DNA of 64,000 bases. Origin: CAMEON01 sp045602325 (GTDB taxonomy: Bacteria; Bacillota; Clostridia; Oscillospirales; CAG-272). The DNA lies in the NCBI GenBank assembly GCA_045602325.1, contig JAZSBH010000132.1, forward strand, positions 32,616-96,615, written 5' to 3'. The stretch's first letter is position 1, and every line of letters starts with the position of its first letter. The translations under genes and the position numbers were made by a program. The notes under the pieces are model-generated. The model was not told the DNA's origin. It made no database searches and saw only the letters and a list, made by a program, of their open reading frames with translations. This document shows positions 42,090 through 51,870 of the stretch, one piece after another.

Positions 42090-43415
42090 ATGAGTCAGAT
42101 CAATGTATTGGGCGCAGGTCTGGCGGGCTGTGAAGCCGCCTGGCAAGCCGCGCAGAGAGGAGTTTCCGTCACTCTCTACGAGATGAAGCCGCATAAATAT
42201 ACTCCCGCCCACCACGGCGAGGGCTACGCCGAGCTGGTTTGCTCCAACTCCCTGCGATCCGACCGTGTGACCAACGCCGTCGGATTGCTCAAGGAGGAGC
42301 TTTCCCGCATGGGCTCCCTCATCATGGAGGCCGCCCGCGCCACCCAGGTTCCCGCCGGCTCTGCTTTGGCGGTGGATCGGGATAAATTCTCGGCCTATAT
42401 TACCGAAAAGATTAAGAATCACCCTCTTATTACCATTGTGGAGGAGGAAGTGACCGCACTGCCAACCGAGGGGATCACCGTGGTGGCCACGGGACCTCTC
42501 ACCTCGGATGCTTTCGCTGATTGGCTGAAGGACAATCTGGTGGGGGAAGGACTCCACTTCTTTGATGCGGTGGCACCCATCGTGGACGCTTCCTCCATCA
42601 ATATGGACGTGGCTTTCTTTGCCTCCCGCTACAATAAGGGCGACGCCGACTACATCAACTGCCCCATGACGAGGGAGCAGTACGATGCCTTCTACAACGC
42701 CCTGATCACTGCCGAGGAGGCTCAGCTCAAGGATTTCGACAAGGATCTCAAGGTCTTCGAGGGCTGTATGCCGGTGGAGGTCATGGCCAAGCGGGGGTAC
42801 GACACCCTGCGCTACGGCCCGCTGAAGCCCGTGGGTCTGGTGGACAGCCGTACCGACGCCCGCTCCTACGCCGTGGTTCAGCTTCGCCGCGAGGACGAGG
42901 AGGGAAGTATGTATAACCTGGTGGGCTTCCAGACCCACCTGACCTTCCCCGCACAGAAGCGTGTGTTTTCCATGATCCCCGGACTGGAGAACGCCGACTT
43001 CCTCCGTTACGGTGTCATGCATCGCAACACCTACCTGCCCTCTCCCGACCTTCTGGATGCCGACTATCGTCTCCGTAAGGGTTTTGGTGATGGTGAGGTC
43101 TACTTCGCCGGGCAGATGACGGGTGTGGAGGGCTACATCGAGTCCACCGGCTCGGGCTTTGTGGCGGGACTCAACGCCGCACGCAGAGCCTTGGGACAGG
43201 CTCCCATTCTGTTTCCTGAGGTTACCATGATCGGTGCCATGGCGCACTACATCAGCCACGGAGGGCTGGGCGAATTCGTCCCCATGAACGCCAATTTCGG
43301 CATCATCCCCTCTTTGGATCACCGTGTCAAGGGCGGTAAGATCGCCCGCTATGAGGTCTACGCAAGTCGCGCTCTGGAGGCCATCGATGGACTCTTGGAA
43401 ACCGTCAAGGCCTGA
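42090..43415 (+). CDS. trmFO: tRNA (uracil-54-C5)-methyltransferase, folate/FAD-dependent
   Basis: A 441-aa TrmFO, which makes ribothymidine at tRNA position 54 using methylene-tetrahydrofolate and FADH2. The Rossmann FAD site is VLGAGLAGCEAAWQAAQRG at residues 5-23; CSNSLRSD, GQMTGVEGYIES and AMAHYISHGG are hallmark blocks. It starts 3 bp after the topA stop, with a ribosome site in the topA end. Standard length for the family. Confidence 0.97.
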   Translation: MSQINVLGAGLAGCEAAWQAAQRGVSVTLYEMKPHKYTPAHHGEGYAELVCSNSLRSDRVTNAVGLLKEELSRMGSLIMEAARATQVPAGSALAVDRDKFSAYITEKIKNHPLITIVEEEVTALPTEGITVVATGPLTSDAFADWLKDNLVGEGLHFFDAVAPIVDASSINMDVAFFASRYNKGDADYINCPMTREQYDAFYNALITAEEAQLKDFDKDLKVFEGCMPVEVMAKRGYDTLRYGPLKPVGLVDSRTDARSYAVVQLRREDEEGSMYNLVGFQTHLTFPAQKRVFSMIPGLENADFLRYGVMHRNTYLPSPDLLDADYRLRKGFGDGEVYFAGQMTGVEGYIESTGSGFVAGLNAARRALGQAPILFPEVTMIGAMAHYISHGGLGEFVPMNANFGIIPSLDHRVKGGKIARYEVYASRALEAIDGLLETVKA

Positions 43416-43442
43416 AAGCCCCCCGATAGACCGCAACCCCAA

Positions 43443-43470
43443 CGGAACCCGCCCTGCGGGGCGAGTTCCG
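43443..43470 (+). terminator. Hairpin after trmFO
   Basis: CGGAACCCGCCC pairs with GGGGCGAGTTCCG with a small bulge; a short T-rich stretch (AGTTTTTAA) follows after about 15 bases. It separates the topA run from plsX. Confidence 0.45.
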
Positions 43471-43577
43471 GGCTCACAAAAGTTTTTAATGAAACCAATC
43501 CGCCTTAAAGACCTTTGCGAGCGCCGTAACTGCGGATGGGGCTTTCCCAATACAAACGAAAGGAATCGGATACGAAC

Positions 43578-44582
43578 ATGAAGATTATCGTTGATTGCAT
43601 GGGCGGCGACAAAGCCCCCCTGGAAATGCTCAAGGGCGTCATCGACGCAAAGGCCGAGCTGGGCGGGGACTATTTGCTGGTTGGGCACAAGACCCGGCTG
43701 GAGACCCTAGCCAAGGAAAAAGGGCTGGATATCTCGAGCTTTGAGATCCTCCACGCCGAGACCGTCATTACCATGGAGGACGATTCCATGGCCTTCCGTG
43801 AGAAGAAGGATTCCTCTATGACCCTTGCCCTCCGCGCTTTGGCCAATGGGGAAGGTGACGCCATGGTGTCCTGCGGCAATACGGGCGCCCTGTTCGCAGG
43901 CGCATCTCTGACCGTCCGCCGCATTAAGGGAGTGCACCGCGCCGCCCTGGCTGCCATGCTACCCTTCGATCCCCCTGCCCTTCTTCTGGACTGCGGTGCC
44001 AACGTGACCGTACAGCCTGACTTCCTGGTGCAGTTCGCCACCATGGGTTCTGCCTACATGAAGGCGCTCTACGGTCTGGACAATCCCCGCGTGGGACTCC
44101 TCAACAACGGCGCTGAAGAACATAAGGGTACTCCTATTCAGACCGAAGCCTATCAGCTTCTGAAAGCCTGTCCCGACATCAACTTTGTGGGCAACGTGGA
44201 GGGCAACGCCGCCCCCTTCGGTGTCTGTGACATACTGGTGGCCGATGGCTATACGGGGAACGTTCTGCTCAAGACCATGGAGGGCATGGGCAAGCTGTTC
44301 ATGACCCGTATGAAGGGTATCTTTTATGCCTCCATCATATCCAAGCTGGCGGCATTGACCGTGAAAAAGTCCTTCATGCAGTTCAAAAAGGACATGGACG
44401 TCAAGGAGCACGGCGGCAGTCCCATTCTGGGTCTGCGCAAGCCCGTCATCAAGGCACACGGCTCCTCGGATGCCCGGGCCTTCAAGAACGCCATCCGTCA
44501 GGCTATGCGCTTTGTTGAATCGGGAGCTACCGAGACCATTGAAGGTCTCCTGGGCATCCAAGCACAGGCGGAGAAGGAGTGA
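43578..44582 (+). CDS. plsX: Phosphate acyltransferase PlsX
   Basis: A 334-aa PlsX, which converts acyl-ACP to acyl-phosphate in phospholipid synthesis. IIVDCMGGDKAP at the start, SCGNTGALFAGA, LLDCGANVTVQPDF and DGYTGNVLLKTMEG are diagnostic. GAAAGGAAT precedes ATG 43578. In most Firmicutes acpP lies between plsX and rnc; here rnc follows after 3 bp, so acpP must be elsewhere. Confidence 0.97.
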   Translation: MKIIVDCMGGDKAPLEMLKGVIDAKAELGGDYLLVGHKTRLETLAKEKGLDISSFEILHAETVITMEDDSMAFREKKDSSMTLALRALANGEGDAMVSCGNTGALFAGASLTVRRIKGVHRAALAAMLPFDPPALLLDCGANVTVQPDFLVQFATMGSAYMKALYGLDNPRVGLLNNGAEEHKGTPIQTEAYQLLKACPDINFVGNVEGNAAPFGVCDILVADGYTGNVLLKTMEGMGKLFMTRMKGIFYASIISKLAALTVKKSFMQFKKDMDVKEHGGSPILGLRKPVIKAHGSSDARAFKNAIRQAMRFVESGATETIEGLLGIQAQAEKE

Positions 44583-44585
44583 CCC

Positions 44586-45332
44586 ATGCCACGCGATCAA
44601 ATAATGACGATCACTCGTGATCGTACCGCCGCCATGGATCGTCTGGAGGCCGCCATCGGGTACAATTTCCACGACCGTGCCCTGCTCCACCGCGCCATGA
44701 CCCACTCTTCCCACTCCAACGAGACGGGGGAGCGGAATCATCACCTGCTGTGTAATGAGCGGTTGGAGTTTCTGGGAGACTCGGTGCTGTCCATCGTGGT
44801 CAGCCGCTACCTATTTACGACCTATCAGCAGGAAGGTGAGGGAGTCCTCACCAACATGCGCAAGGATGTGGTCTGCGCAGAGGCACTGTCCCGCTATGCC
44901 CGCCGTATCGGCATCGGAGATTGTCTCTATCTGGGCAACGGAGAAGAACTCTCGGGCGGCCGAGATAAGGAGAACATACTGGCCGACGCTTTTGAAGCCC
45001 TCCTAGCCGCTATCTATCTGGACGCGGGGGATAAGGGCATGGAGATCATTGCGGATTTCCTGTTGCCTCTGGTACGAAAGGATCTGTCTGAACTAGAATC
45101 CCGCGGTATTGACGGAGACTACAAGACGCCTCTCCAGCAGTTCGTCCAGCAGACCGAGGGTGACGTGCTGGAATACATCCTCATCCGTGCCGACGGTCCC
45201 GATCATTGCAAGACCTTTGAGGTGGAGGTGCGTATCAACTCCAATCCCTGCGGACGCGGGGTAGGCTCCTCCAAGCGCAAAGCCGAGCAGGCCGCCGCCA
45301 AGGCCGCACTCAAGGTCTTTGGTATTTGTTAA
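44586..45332 (+). CDS. rnc: Ribonuclease III
   Basis: A 248-aa RNase III for rRNA and double-stranded RNA processing. The signature NERLEFLGDSVLSIVVS lies near residue 58 and the second acidic site DAFEALLAAIYLDAG near residue 139. A C-terminal double-stranded-RNA-binding domain covers about 175-248 (YKTPLQQFVQQ and GSSKRKAEQAAAKAAL). It starts 3 bp after plsX; GAGAAGGAG overlaps the plsX end. Confidence 0.97.
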   Translation: MPRDQIMTITRDRTAAMDRLEAAIGYNFHDRALLHRAMTHSSHSNETGERNHHLLCNERLEFLGDSVLSIVVSRYLFTTYQQEGEGVLTNMRKDVVCAEALSRYARRIGIGDCLYLGNGEELSGGRDKENILADAFEALLAAIYLDAGDKGMEIIADFLLPLVRKDLSELESRGIDGDYKTPLQQFVQQTEGDVLEYILIRADGPDHCKTFEVEVRINSNPCGRGVGSSKRKAEQAAAKAALKVFGIC

Positions 45333-45376
45333 GTGTTTTATCGTACGTTTTCAAATAAAAGAACAGGAGAAAATCC

Positions 45377-48300
45377 GTGTACTTAAAATCCATTGAAATG
45401 CAGGGCTTTAAGTCCTTTCCCGACCGCACCAAGCTGGTCTTTGATCCCGGACATAAGGGCGGCGATCAGGTGGTCGCCGATGGCATTTCCGCCGGCGTGA
45501 CCGTCATCGTCGGCCCCAACGGAAGCGGTAAATCCAATATTGCCGACGCCATGCGCTGGGTGCTGGGGGAAATCTCCTCCAAGACTCTGCGTGGCAGTAA
45601 GATGGAGGACGTCATTTTCGGTGGTGCCGACAGCCGTCGTCCCATGGGTTACGCCGAGGTATCGGTCACCTTTGATAACACCTCGGATTTCGGTAAGCTG
45701 GACTGTCCCTACGACGAGGTTACCGTCACCCGCCGCTATTTTCGCGCGGGGGAGAGTGAATATCTCATCAACCGTAAGGCCGTCCGCCTGAAGGATATTT
45801 ACGAGCTGTTTCTGAATACGGGTATCGGCCGAGACGGATACTCCATCATCGGTCAGGGCCGTATCGCCGACATGGTCTCCCGTAAGAGCGAGGAGAGACG
45901 AAGCATCTTTGAGGACGCCTCGGGTATCGCCAAGTACCGAGTCAAGAAGAACGAGGCCGAGCGTAAGTTGAATGCCACCGAGAATAACCTGATACGCATC
46001 CGCGACATTTTTGCCGAGGTGGAGGCTCAGGTGGGGCCTCTAGAAAAGGAAGCAAACAAGGCTCGTAAGGGTATTGCCCTTCTGGAAACCAAGAAGCGTG
46101 CCGACATCAGCCTGTGGCTCTACGATACAGAGCATTTGAGTAGCCAGATCGCCGAAGCGACTGAATTGCGCAGTCACGCCGACTTTGATCTGAAGCAAGC
46201 AGAGGATGCTTTGCAGTCCCTGGACGTACAGCGTGAACGTCTCACCGAGATGAGTCAGGGTAGCCGTGCTACCTCCGAGGAACTTCAGACTCGCATTACC
46301 GAGCTTACCGAGACCCAGCATAAGCTGGACAGCCAATACAGAGTCACCGAGACTACCATGGCCCATACCGAGGAAATGATCGCCGCTGCCGGGGAGACCC
46401 GTGCCACCCTTCTTCGTCAGTTGGATACCGACCGTGCCGAACTCAATACCCACCGATCCCGTTGTGCCGAGTTGGGAGAGACCCTTGCGAGACTGGAAGG
46501 GGAATCCAACGCTAATGCCGATGAGATCGAGGCGCTGAACCAAAAGATCAACACCCTGTCGGATATGATCGACCAAGCCGCCGATGACATCCATACCCGT
46601 GAGCAGGAGCTCATAGATATTCGGGTCAGTATCTCGGTGCTGGAATCCGCCCGCAATTCCGACAGCGACCGCAACAGCGGTATCCTGTCCGAGATCGAAG
46701 AGTACGAGAACACATCCCGCGCTCTGCAAAAGGAAGTGGACGATTACCAGCGGGTGGTGGATGGCTATACTGAAAAGATCAACACCATAGGCGAGGAGAT
46801 CGCGGAGGCGGACAAGAAGCTTACCGAGCTCAACCAGTCCTACGGCGACCTGCATGAGGCTCATAATTCTGCTGTTCTCCGTCGCGATTCGGTGACCCAG
46901 CGTATCAATACCTACCGCGCCATGGAAGCACAGCTTTCGGGCTACGCCGATGCCGTTAAGTTTGTCATGAAGCAGTACAAGGAAGGGAACATCACCGCCT
47001 TCGGCGGCCGTCCCTGCGGCAAGATCTACGGCCCCCTGTCCCAGCTCATTTCGGTGGAGCAGACCTACGTCACTGCTGTGGAGACGGCTCTCGGAAGCAG
47101 CCTCCAGAACATTGTGGTGGAGGACGAGGATACCGCCAAGGCCGCCATGTACGCTCTTAAGCGAGCCAATGCGGGACGGACCACCTTCTATCCCCTGTCC
47201 TCCATCCGCGGGTCTGTGGAGACCAACGAGATGAAGCAGGCCGCAGGCTTTGAGGGCTATGTTGCTGTGGCTGATACTCTTGTCGCCTGTGACGACCGCT
47301 ATCGCGACGTGCTGTCCTTCCTCCTTGGCCGCACTTTGGTGTTCGATACCATCGACCACGCCAACGTCATGGCCAAGGCTCTTCGCTACCGCGTCCGCGT
47401 GGTGACCCTGGACGGTCAGCAGATCAACGTGGGTGGTTCCTTCACGGGAGGCTCGGTGGGGCAAAAGAACGGCTCTCTGTCCCGTGCCGCCGAGATCAAG
47501 CGCATGGAGGGCGACCTTGTCGATCTGGACAAGAAGGTGGCAGAAGCCGAAAAGGCGCTTACCACCCTCCGCGAGGATATCAAGAAGACCGACGAGGAGA
47601 AAAATTCCCTGGAGGATAAACGGGATCTCATCCGCGTTATTATGGCAGGAGAAGTGGAACGCCTCAATCGCGCCAAGGCTAACCTGGAAGCCAACGAGAC
47701 CCTTCTCACCCGTGTGAAGGAGGATTCCGAGCAGATCCTGCGTCAAAACGAGCAGAACGAGGAAAGCATGGCCTCTCTCCGTGCCGAGGAAAAGGGATTG
47801 GACAATACGGTTGCCGAGCTTCGCCAGTTCCGTACCGACAAGGCCGCCGAGCGCGGTGATGCTGAGGATCGGGTGGATCAGCTGGAGACCGAGCAGACCC
47901 GCCTGCTCATCGCCGTATCCGCCGCCCGCAAGGATGTGGAGACCGAGGAGACCCTGGCCCGTATGTGCGAGGAACGCATGGCGGTTACCAATAATGACAT
48001 CCGAATCAATGACGAGCGCGTGGCCGCCCATAGGCAAAAGCTCAAGGAATCCGCCGAGGCACAGACCGAGAACCGCCGTCTCTTTGCCGAGGGAGAGCGG
48101 GCTTTGGCCGCATTGACCAACGATCGTGCTCGAGCCGAGGAAAACAATGCTTCCTACGAGGCCAAGCTGAACTCCCTGAATACCAAGCTTCGCGAGCAAA
48201 TGGAGCACAAGGAAAATCTGTTCCGCGAATTTACGACAGCGGATGCAAAATTGACTTCCTTGCAGGATGAAATGGATAAACTGTCGGGCAAGCTATGGGA

Positions 48301-49054
48301 TGACTATGAGCTCAGCCGTGCCGATGCGCTGGCATTGGGCTATCCCCCCGTTACCCCCGAAAACCGTCAGGAAACGGTGGCCACCCAGACCGATTGCCGC
48401 AACAAGCTTCGCTTCATCGGTCACTTCGACCCTGATGCGGTGGAGAAGTACAATGAGATCAAGGTGCGGTACGAGACCATGGGTGCCCAACTGAATGACC
48501 TGGAGAAATCCAAGAACGAGCTTCTGGGCATCATCGGCCGCCTGGAAGGGGAGATGGAGACCTCCTTTGTGTCTGCCTTCAACGACATCAACGAGCATTT
48601 CGGACAGACCTTCTCCGAGCTTTTCGGTGGCGGCTCTGCCGAGTTGTCCCTGACCGACCCCGACAACGTACTGGAGAGCGGCATCGAGATCAAGGCCGCC
48701 CCTCCCGGCAAGATCATCAAAAACCTCATGCAGCTCTCGGGCGGCGAGCAGGCCTTCATCGGCGTTGCGTTGTTCTTCGCCATTCTGAAGGTCAATCCCA
48801 CCCCCTTCTGCATCTTGGATGAGATCGAGGCCGCCCTGGACGAGGTCAACGTGGAACGTCTCGCCCAATACATCAAACGTTACTCCGATGAGACCCAGTT
48901 CATCATGATCACCCACCGCCGCGGTACCATGGCCGCCGCCACCAGACTGTACGGCGTGACCATGCCCGAGCGGGGTATCTCCAAGGTGCTGACCCTGGAC
49001 GTCGGAGATATTTCCAAGAATAAGGAGAATGACTGGAATGGCCTTTTTAGCTAA
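45377..49054 (+). CDS. smc: Chromosome segregation protein SMC
   Basis: A 1225-aa SMC ATPase, which compacts and segregates the chromosome with ScpAB. Walker A VGPNGSGKSNIADAMRW is near residue 43, long coiled coils cover about 170-500 and 690-1000, and the hinge is about 520-680 (ALGSSLQNIVVEDEDTAKAA). The signature LSGGEQAFIGVALFF and Walker B CILDEIEAALDE lie near the C-terminus. The start is GTG 45377 after CAGGAGA. Its 3' end overlaps ftsY by 17 bp. Confidence 0.98.
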   Translation: MYLKSIEMQGFKSFPDRTKLVFDPGHKGGDQVVADGISAGVTVIVGPNGSGKSNIADAMRWVLGEISSKTLRGSKMEDVIFGGADSRRPMGYAEVSVTFDNTSDFGKLDCPYDEVTVTRRYFRAGESEYLINRKAVRLKDIYELFLNTGIGRDGYSIIGQGRIADMVSRKSEERRSIFEDASGIAKYRVKKNEAERKLNATENNLIRIRDIFAEVEAQVGPLEKEANKARKGIALLETKKRADISLWLYDTEHLSSQIAEATELRSHADFDLKQAEDALQSLDVQRERLTEMSQGSRATSEELQTRITELTETQHKLDSQYRVTETTMAHTEEMIAAAGETRATLLRQLDTDRAELNTHRSRCAELGETLARLEGESNANADEIEALNQKINTLSDMIDQAADDIHTREQELIDIRVSISVLESARNSDSDRNSGILSEIEEYENTSRALQKEVDDYQRVVDGYTEKINTIGEEIAEADKKLTELNQSYGDLHEAHNSAVLRRDSVTQRINTYRAMEAQLSGYADAVKFVMKQYKEGNITAFGGRPCGKIYGPLSQLISVEQTYVTAVETALGSSLQNIVVEDEDTAKAAMYALKRANAGRTTFYPLSSIRGSVETNEMKQAAGFEGYVAVADTLVACDDRYRDVLSFLLGRTLVFDTIDHANVMAKALRYRVRVVTLDGQQINVGGSFTGGSVGQKNGSLSRAAEIKRMEGDLVDLDKKVAEAEKALTTLREDIKKTDEEKNSLEDKRDLIRVIMAGEVERLNRAKANLEANETLLTRVKEDSEQILRQNEQNEESMASLRAEEKGLDNTVAELRQFRTDKAAERGDAEDRVDQLETEQTRLLIAVSAARKDVETEETLARMCEERMAVTNNDIRINDERVAAHRQKLKESAEAQTENRRLFAEGERALAALTNDRARAEENNASYEAKLNSLNTKLREQMEHKENLFREFTTADAKLTSLQDEMDKLSGKLWDDYELSRADALALGYPPVTPENRQETVATQTDCRNKLRFIGHFDPDAVEKYNEIKVRYETMGAQLNDLEKSKNELLGIIGRLEGEMETSFVSAFNDINEHFGQTFSELFGGGSAELSLTDPDNVLESGIEIKAAPPGKIIKNLMQLSGGEQAFIGVALFFAILKVNPTPFCILDEIEAALDEVNVERLAQYIKRYSDETQFIMITHRRGTMAAATRLYGVTMPERGISKVLTLDVGDISKNKENDWNGLFS

Positions 49055-50276
49055 ACTGTTTGGAAAAAAGAAAGATAACACCCCCTCCGAGGAGGCTTTG
49101 CCCGAGGAAGAGGAGGGGCTGACCCCGGAGGAAGAATCTGCCGCCGAGGCCGCTGAAGCTGCTCTGTTGAGCGGAGAGGATGCGGTAGAGGAGCCCGTTG
49201 AGGAACCCGTTGAGGAGCCCATCACGAAGTCTGTTGAGGAATCCGTTGAGGAACTCGTCGAGGAATCTGTCGCAGAGCCTGTTGAGGAATCCGTCGTGGA
49301 GTTTGTGGACCAGCCTGCCCCTGTTTTTGTTGAGTCCGCCGAACCCGAGGAAGACACAACAACCAAAAAGTCCTTCTGGGGACGACTGAAATCCGGTCTG
49401 TCCAAGACCCGTAGCGCCCTGTTTTCCCCCGTGGATAACCTGCTCAAGGCCTTCACCAAGGTAGATGAAGATCTCCTGGAGGAGCTGGAAGAGATCCTCA
49501 TTAGCGGCGACGTGGGCTTCACCGCCACCGAGGAGATCATGGACGAGCTCCGTGAGCGCATTAAGGATGGCCGCTTGAAGGAGAAAGAGCAGGTTATGGA
49601 CGCCCTTCGCGAGATCATGACCGACATGATCGGAGAGAGTGAGCCTTTGCATCTGGACACCACCCCCAGTGTTCTTTTGGTCATCGGTGTCAACGGTGCG
49701 GGTAAGACCACCTCCATCGGTAAGATCTCCAAACGCCTCCGCCTGCAAGGCAAAAAGGTGGTGGTTGCCGCCGCCGATACCTTCCGTGCCGCCGCTATCG
49801 ACCAGCTCGCCGTGTGGTGCGAGCGCGCTCAAGTGGATATGGTCAAGCAGAGCGAGGGCAGTGACCCTGCCGCCGTGGTCTTTGACGCCATTGCCGTGGC
49901 CAAGAAGAAGCAGGCCGACGTGCTCATCATCGACACCGCAGGCCGTCTGCAGAATAAGAAGAACCTCATGAATGAGTTGGCCAAGATCGACCGCGTCATT
50001 GACCGTGAGCTTCCAGGTGCCGCCCGCGAGACTCTCCTCGTGCTGGACGCCACCACCGGTCAAAACGCCGTATCCCAGGCCAAGGAGTTCAGCAATGCCG
50101 CCAAGATCACGGGGATTACCCTCAACAAGTTAGACGGCACCGCCAAGGGAGGTATCATCGTCTCCATCAAGCGTGAGCTGGGTATTCCCGTTAAGTTCAT
50201 CGGTGTGGGCGAGAAGATCGACGACATGCAGGAATTCGACGCCGAGGATTTTGTCCGCGCGCTGTTTGGAGAGTAA
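49038..50276 (+). CDS. ftsY: Signal recognition particle receptor FtsY
   Basis: A 412-aa SRP receptor GTPase that docks ribosomes to the translocon. An acidic N-terminal region (about 15-105) is full of repeated Val-Glu-Glu-Pro/Ser units. The NG domain follows with GVNGAGKTTSIGK, DTFRAAAIDQL, DTAGRLQNK and LNKLDGTAKGG. AGGAG at 49023-49027 is ten bases from ATG 49038 and only one base from the ATG at 49029, so 49038 is preferred. It overlaps the end of smc. Confidence 0.97.
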   Translation: MAFLAKLFGKKKDNTPSEEALPEEEEGLTPEEESAAEAAEAALLSGEDAVEEPVEEPVEEPITKSVEESVEELVEESVAEPVEESVVEFVDQPAPVFVESAEPEEDTTTKKSFWGRLKSGLSKTRSALFSPVDNLLKAFTKVDEDLLEELEEILISGDVGFTATEEIMDELRERIKDGRLKEKEQVMDALREIMTDMIGESEPLHLDTTPSVLLVIGVNGAGKTTSIGKISKRLRLQGKKVVVAAADTFRAAAIDQLAVWCERAQVDMVKQSEGSDPAAVVFDAIAVAKKKQADVLIIDTAGRLQNKKNLMNELAKIDRVIDRELPGAARETLLVLDATTGQNAVSQAKEFSNAAKITGITLNKLDGTAKGGIIVSIKRELGIPVKFIGVGEKIDDMQEFDAEDFVRALFGE

Positions 50277-50279
50277 GCC

Positions 50280-50879
50280 ATGAACATCATTCTTGCCTCC
50301 CGCAACAAGAAAAAGATCAAGGAGATGGAGACCATCCTCGCCCAAAACATTCCCGACATCCGCATTTTGTCCTTGGATGACATTGGCTTTGAGGGAGACA
50401 TTGAGGAGGACGGTTCCACCTTTGAGGAAAACGCCCTCATTAAAGCCCGTACCGCCATGGAAGCCTCGGGGAACCGAATCGCTGCTATCGCGGATGACTC
50501 GGGGTTAGCTGTAGATGCATTGGACGGTGCTCCCGGGGTCTATTCCGCCCGCTATGCCGGTGGTCACGGTGACGATGCCGCCAATAACGCCCTACTCCTG
50601 ATGAATCTGGCTGACGTGCCCGTCAGTGAGCGTACCGCCCGCTTCGTCTGCTGTATCGCCTGCGTGTTCCCGGATGGCACCGAGATCACGGTTCGCGGTG
50701 AGACCGAAGGCCTCATCATCGACGACGCAAGAGGGAACGGTGGCTTCGGCTACGACCCCTACTTCTACTACGAGCCCTACGGCAAGACCTTCTCCGAGCT
50801 AACCGCCGATGAGAAGAACGCCATCAGCCACCGCGGCAAGGCCATCGCCAAGCTGGCCGAGAAGTTGAAAACCATCTGA
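50280..50879 (+). CDS. rdgB: XTP/dITP diphosphatase (HAM1/RdgB)
   Basis: A 199-aa house-cleaning pyrophosphatase for non-canonical purine nucleotides. ILASRNKKKIKEME at the start, ADDSGLAVDALDGAPGVYSA, GFGYDPYF and SHRGKA are the family motifs. It begins 3 bp after the ftsY stop, with the ribosome site GGAGAG in the ftsY end. Standard length. Confidence 0.97.
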   Translation: MNIILASRNKKKIKEMETILAQNIPDIRILSLDDIGFEGDIEEDGSTFEENALIKARTAMEASGNRIAAIADDSGLAVDALDGAPGVYSARYAGGHGDDAANNALLLMNLADVPVSERTARFVCCIACVFPDGTEITVRGETEGLIIDDARGNGGFGYDPYFYYEPYGKTFSELTADEKNAISHRGKAIAKLAEKLKTI

Positions 50880-50905
50880 TACGCAAAGAAAATTGGAGTC
50901 ATTAT

Positions 50906-51229
50906 ATGAACAACGAAAGAATTTACCCCGCCCCCCCCGTGCTGACCTCCCAGCAGCGAGCCAAGCTTCGCTCCCTGGCCTCCACTATGTCCCCCGTGAC
51001 CCAGATCGGCAAGGGCGGTGTCAGCGAAAATTTCCTCATCACGGTTTGTGACGCCCTGGAAGCCCGCGAGCTTATCAAGCTTTCGGTGCTGGGGACCTCA
51101 GAATACACCCCCCGCGAACCCGCCGAGGGCATTGCCGACGCCCTCAATGCCGCTGTGGTGGGCGTGATCGGGCGCAAGATCATCCTCTACCGCCGTTCTC
51201 TCAACGGGAAGCGGCACATTGAACTGTAA
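50906..51229 (+). CDS. yhbY: YhbY-family RNA-binding protein
   Basis: A 107-aa CRS1/YhbY (CRM) domain protein associated with pre-50S ribosome assembly. LTSQQRAKLRSLAS, IGKGGVSENFL, ALEARELIKLSVL and IGRKIILYRRS are typical. A short Pro-rich extension (PAPPVL) precedes the domain. The ATG at 50906 has a weak site (AAATTGGAG). One base separates its stop from the nadD start. Confidence 0.95.
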   Translation: MNNERIYPAPPVLTSQQRAKLRSLASTMSPVTQIGKGGVSENFLITVCDALEARELIKLSVLGTSEYTPREPAEGIADALNAAVVGVIGRKIILYRRSLNGKRHIEL

Positions 51230-51230
51230 T

Positions 51231-51836
51231 ATGCGGGTCGGCATTTACGGCGGGACCTTTTCCCCCGTCCACAACGGCCACGTAGCCGCCGCCAAGGCTT
51301 TCATGGAGCAGATGTGGCTGGATATTCTCTACGTCATTCCAACGGGAGTCACGCCCCACAAAACCATGAAGGGAGATGCCACCGCCAAGGATCGCCTGGA
51401 GATGTGTCGTCTGGCCTTCTCGAACATGGACGGCGTCATCGTCAGCGACCTGGAAATGAGACGGGAAGGGAAGAGCTACACCGTGGATACCCTCCGCGAG
51501 CTTTACGACCCGGCGGGCCGCCTGTTCTTCCTCATGGGGACGGATATGCTCCTGACTCTGGATACCTGGCGGGAGCCCGAGGAGATCTTCAAGCTCTGCT
51601 ATCCCGTCTATATCCGCCGCGAGACAGATGCCGCGCTGGACGGTCGTATCGTAGAAAAGATCACGTCCTACCACCGTCGGTTTGGTAAAATGGTGCCGCG
51701 TATTGTTGCCCCGGCCATTGAACTATCCTCCAGTGACGTGCGGAAAGCCGTGTCGGACGGAACCCCTATTGACGGCCTGGTTCCCCCTGATGTCGCACGG
51801 TATATTCAAGAAAATAAGCTCTATCGCAACACCTGA
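51231..51836 (+). CDS. nadD: Nicotinate-nucleotide adenylyltransferase
   Basis: A 201-aa NadD, which makes nicotinate adenine dinucleotide in NAD synthesis. VGIYGGTFSPVHNGHV is the nucleotide-binding block, GTDMLLTLDTW and ELSSSDVRKAV are conserved. ATG 51231 is one base after the yhbY stop; the longer frame from TTG 51219 would run into yhbY. The ribosome site GGGAAG is weak, so coupling with yhbY is likely. Confidence 0.96.
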   Translation: MRVGIYGGTFSPVHNGHVAAAKAFMEQMWLDILYVIPTGVTPHKTMKGDATAKDRLEMCRLAFSNMDGVIVSDLEMRREGKSYTVDTLRELYDPAGRLFFLMGTDMLLTLDTWREPEEIFKLCYPVYIRRETDAALDGRIVEKITSYHRRFGKMVPRIVAPAIELSSSDVRKAVSDGTPIDGLVPPDVARYIQENKLYRNT

Positions 51837-51870
51837 TACGGGGATACGCTCCGTACGGAAAGGACACACT

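Noticed and set aside
39753..43688. Very long open frame on the minus strand (1311 codons) opposite topA, trmFO and the plsX start
   Set aside because: It covers three certain genes on the other strand; the biased codon use of those genes keeps the antisense frame open. No ribosome site or recognisable domain.
46040..48208. 722-codon minus-strand frame opposite smc
   Set aside because: Shadow, rich in Leu/Gly/His without any domain.
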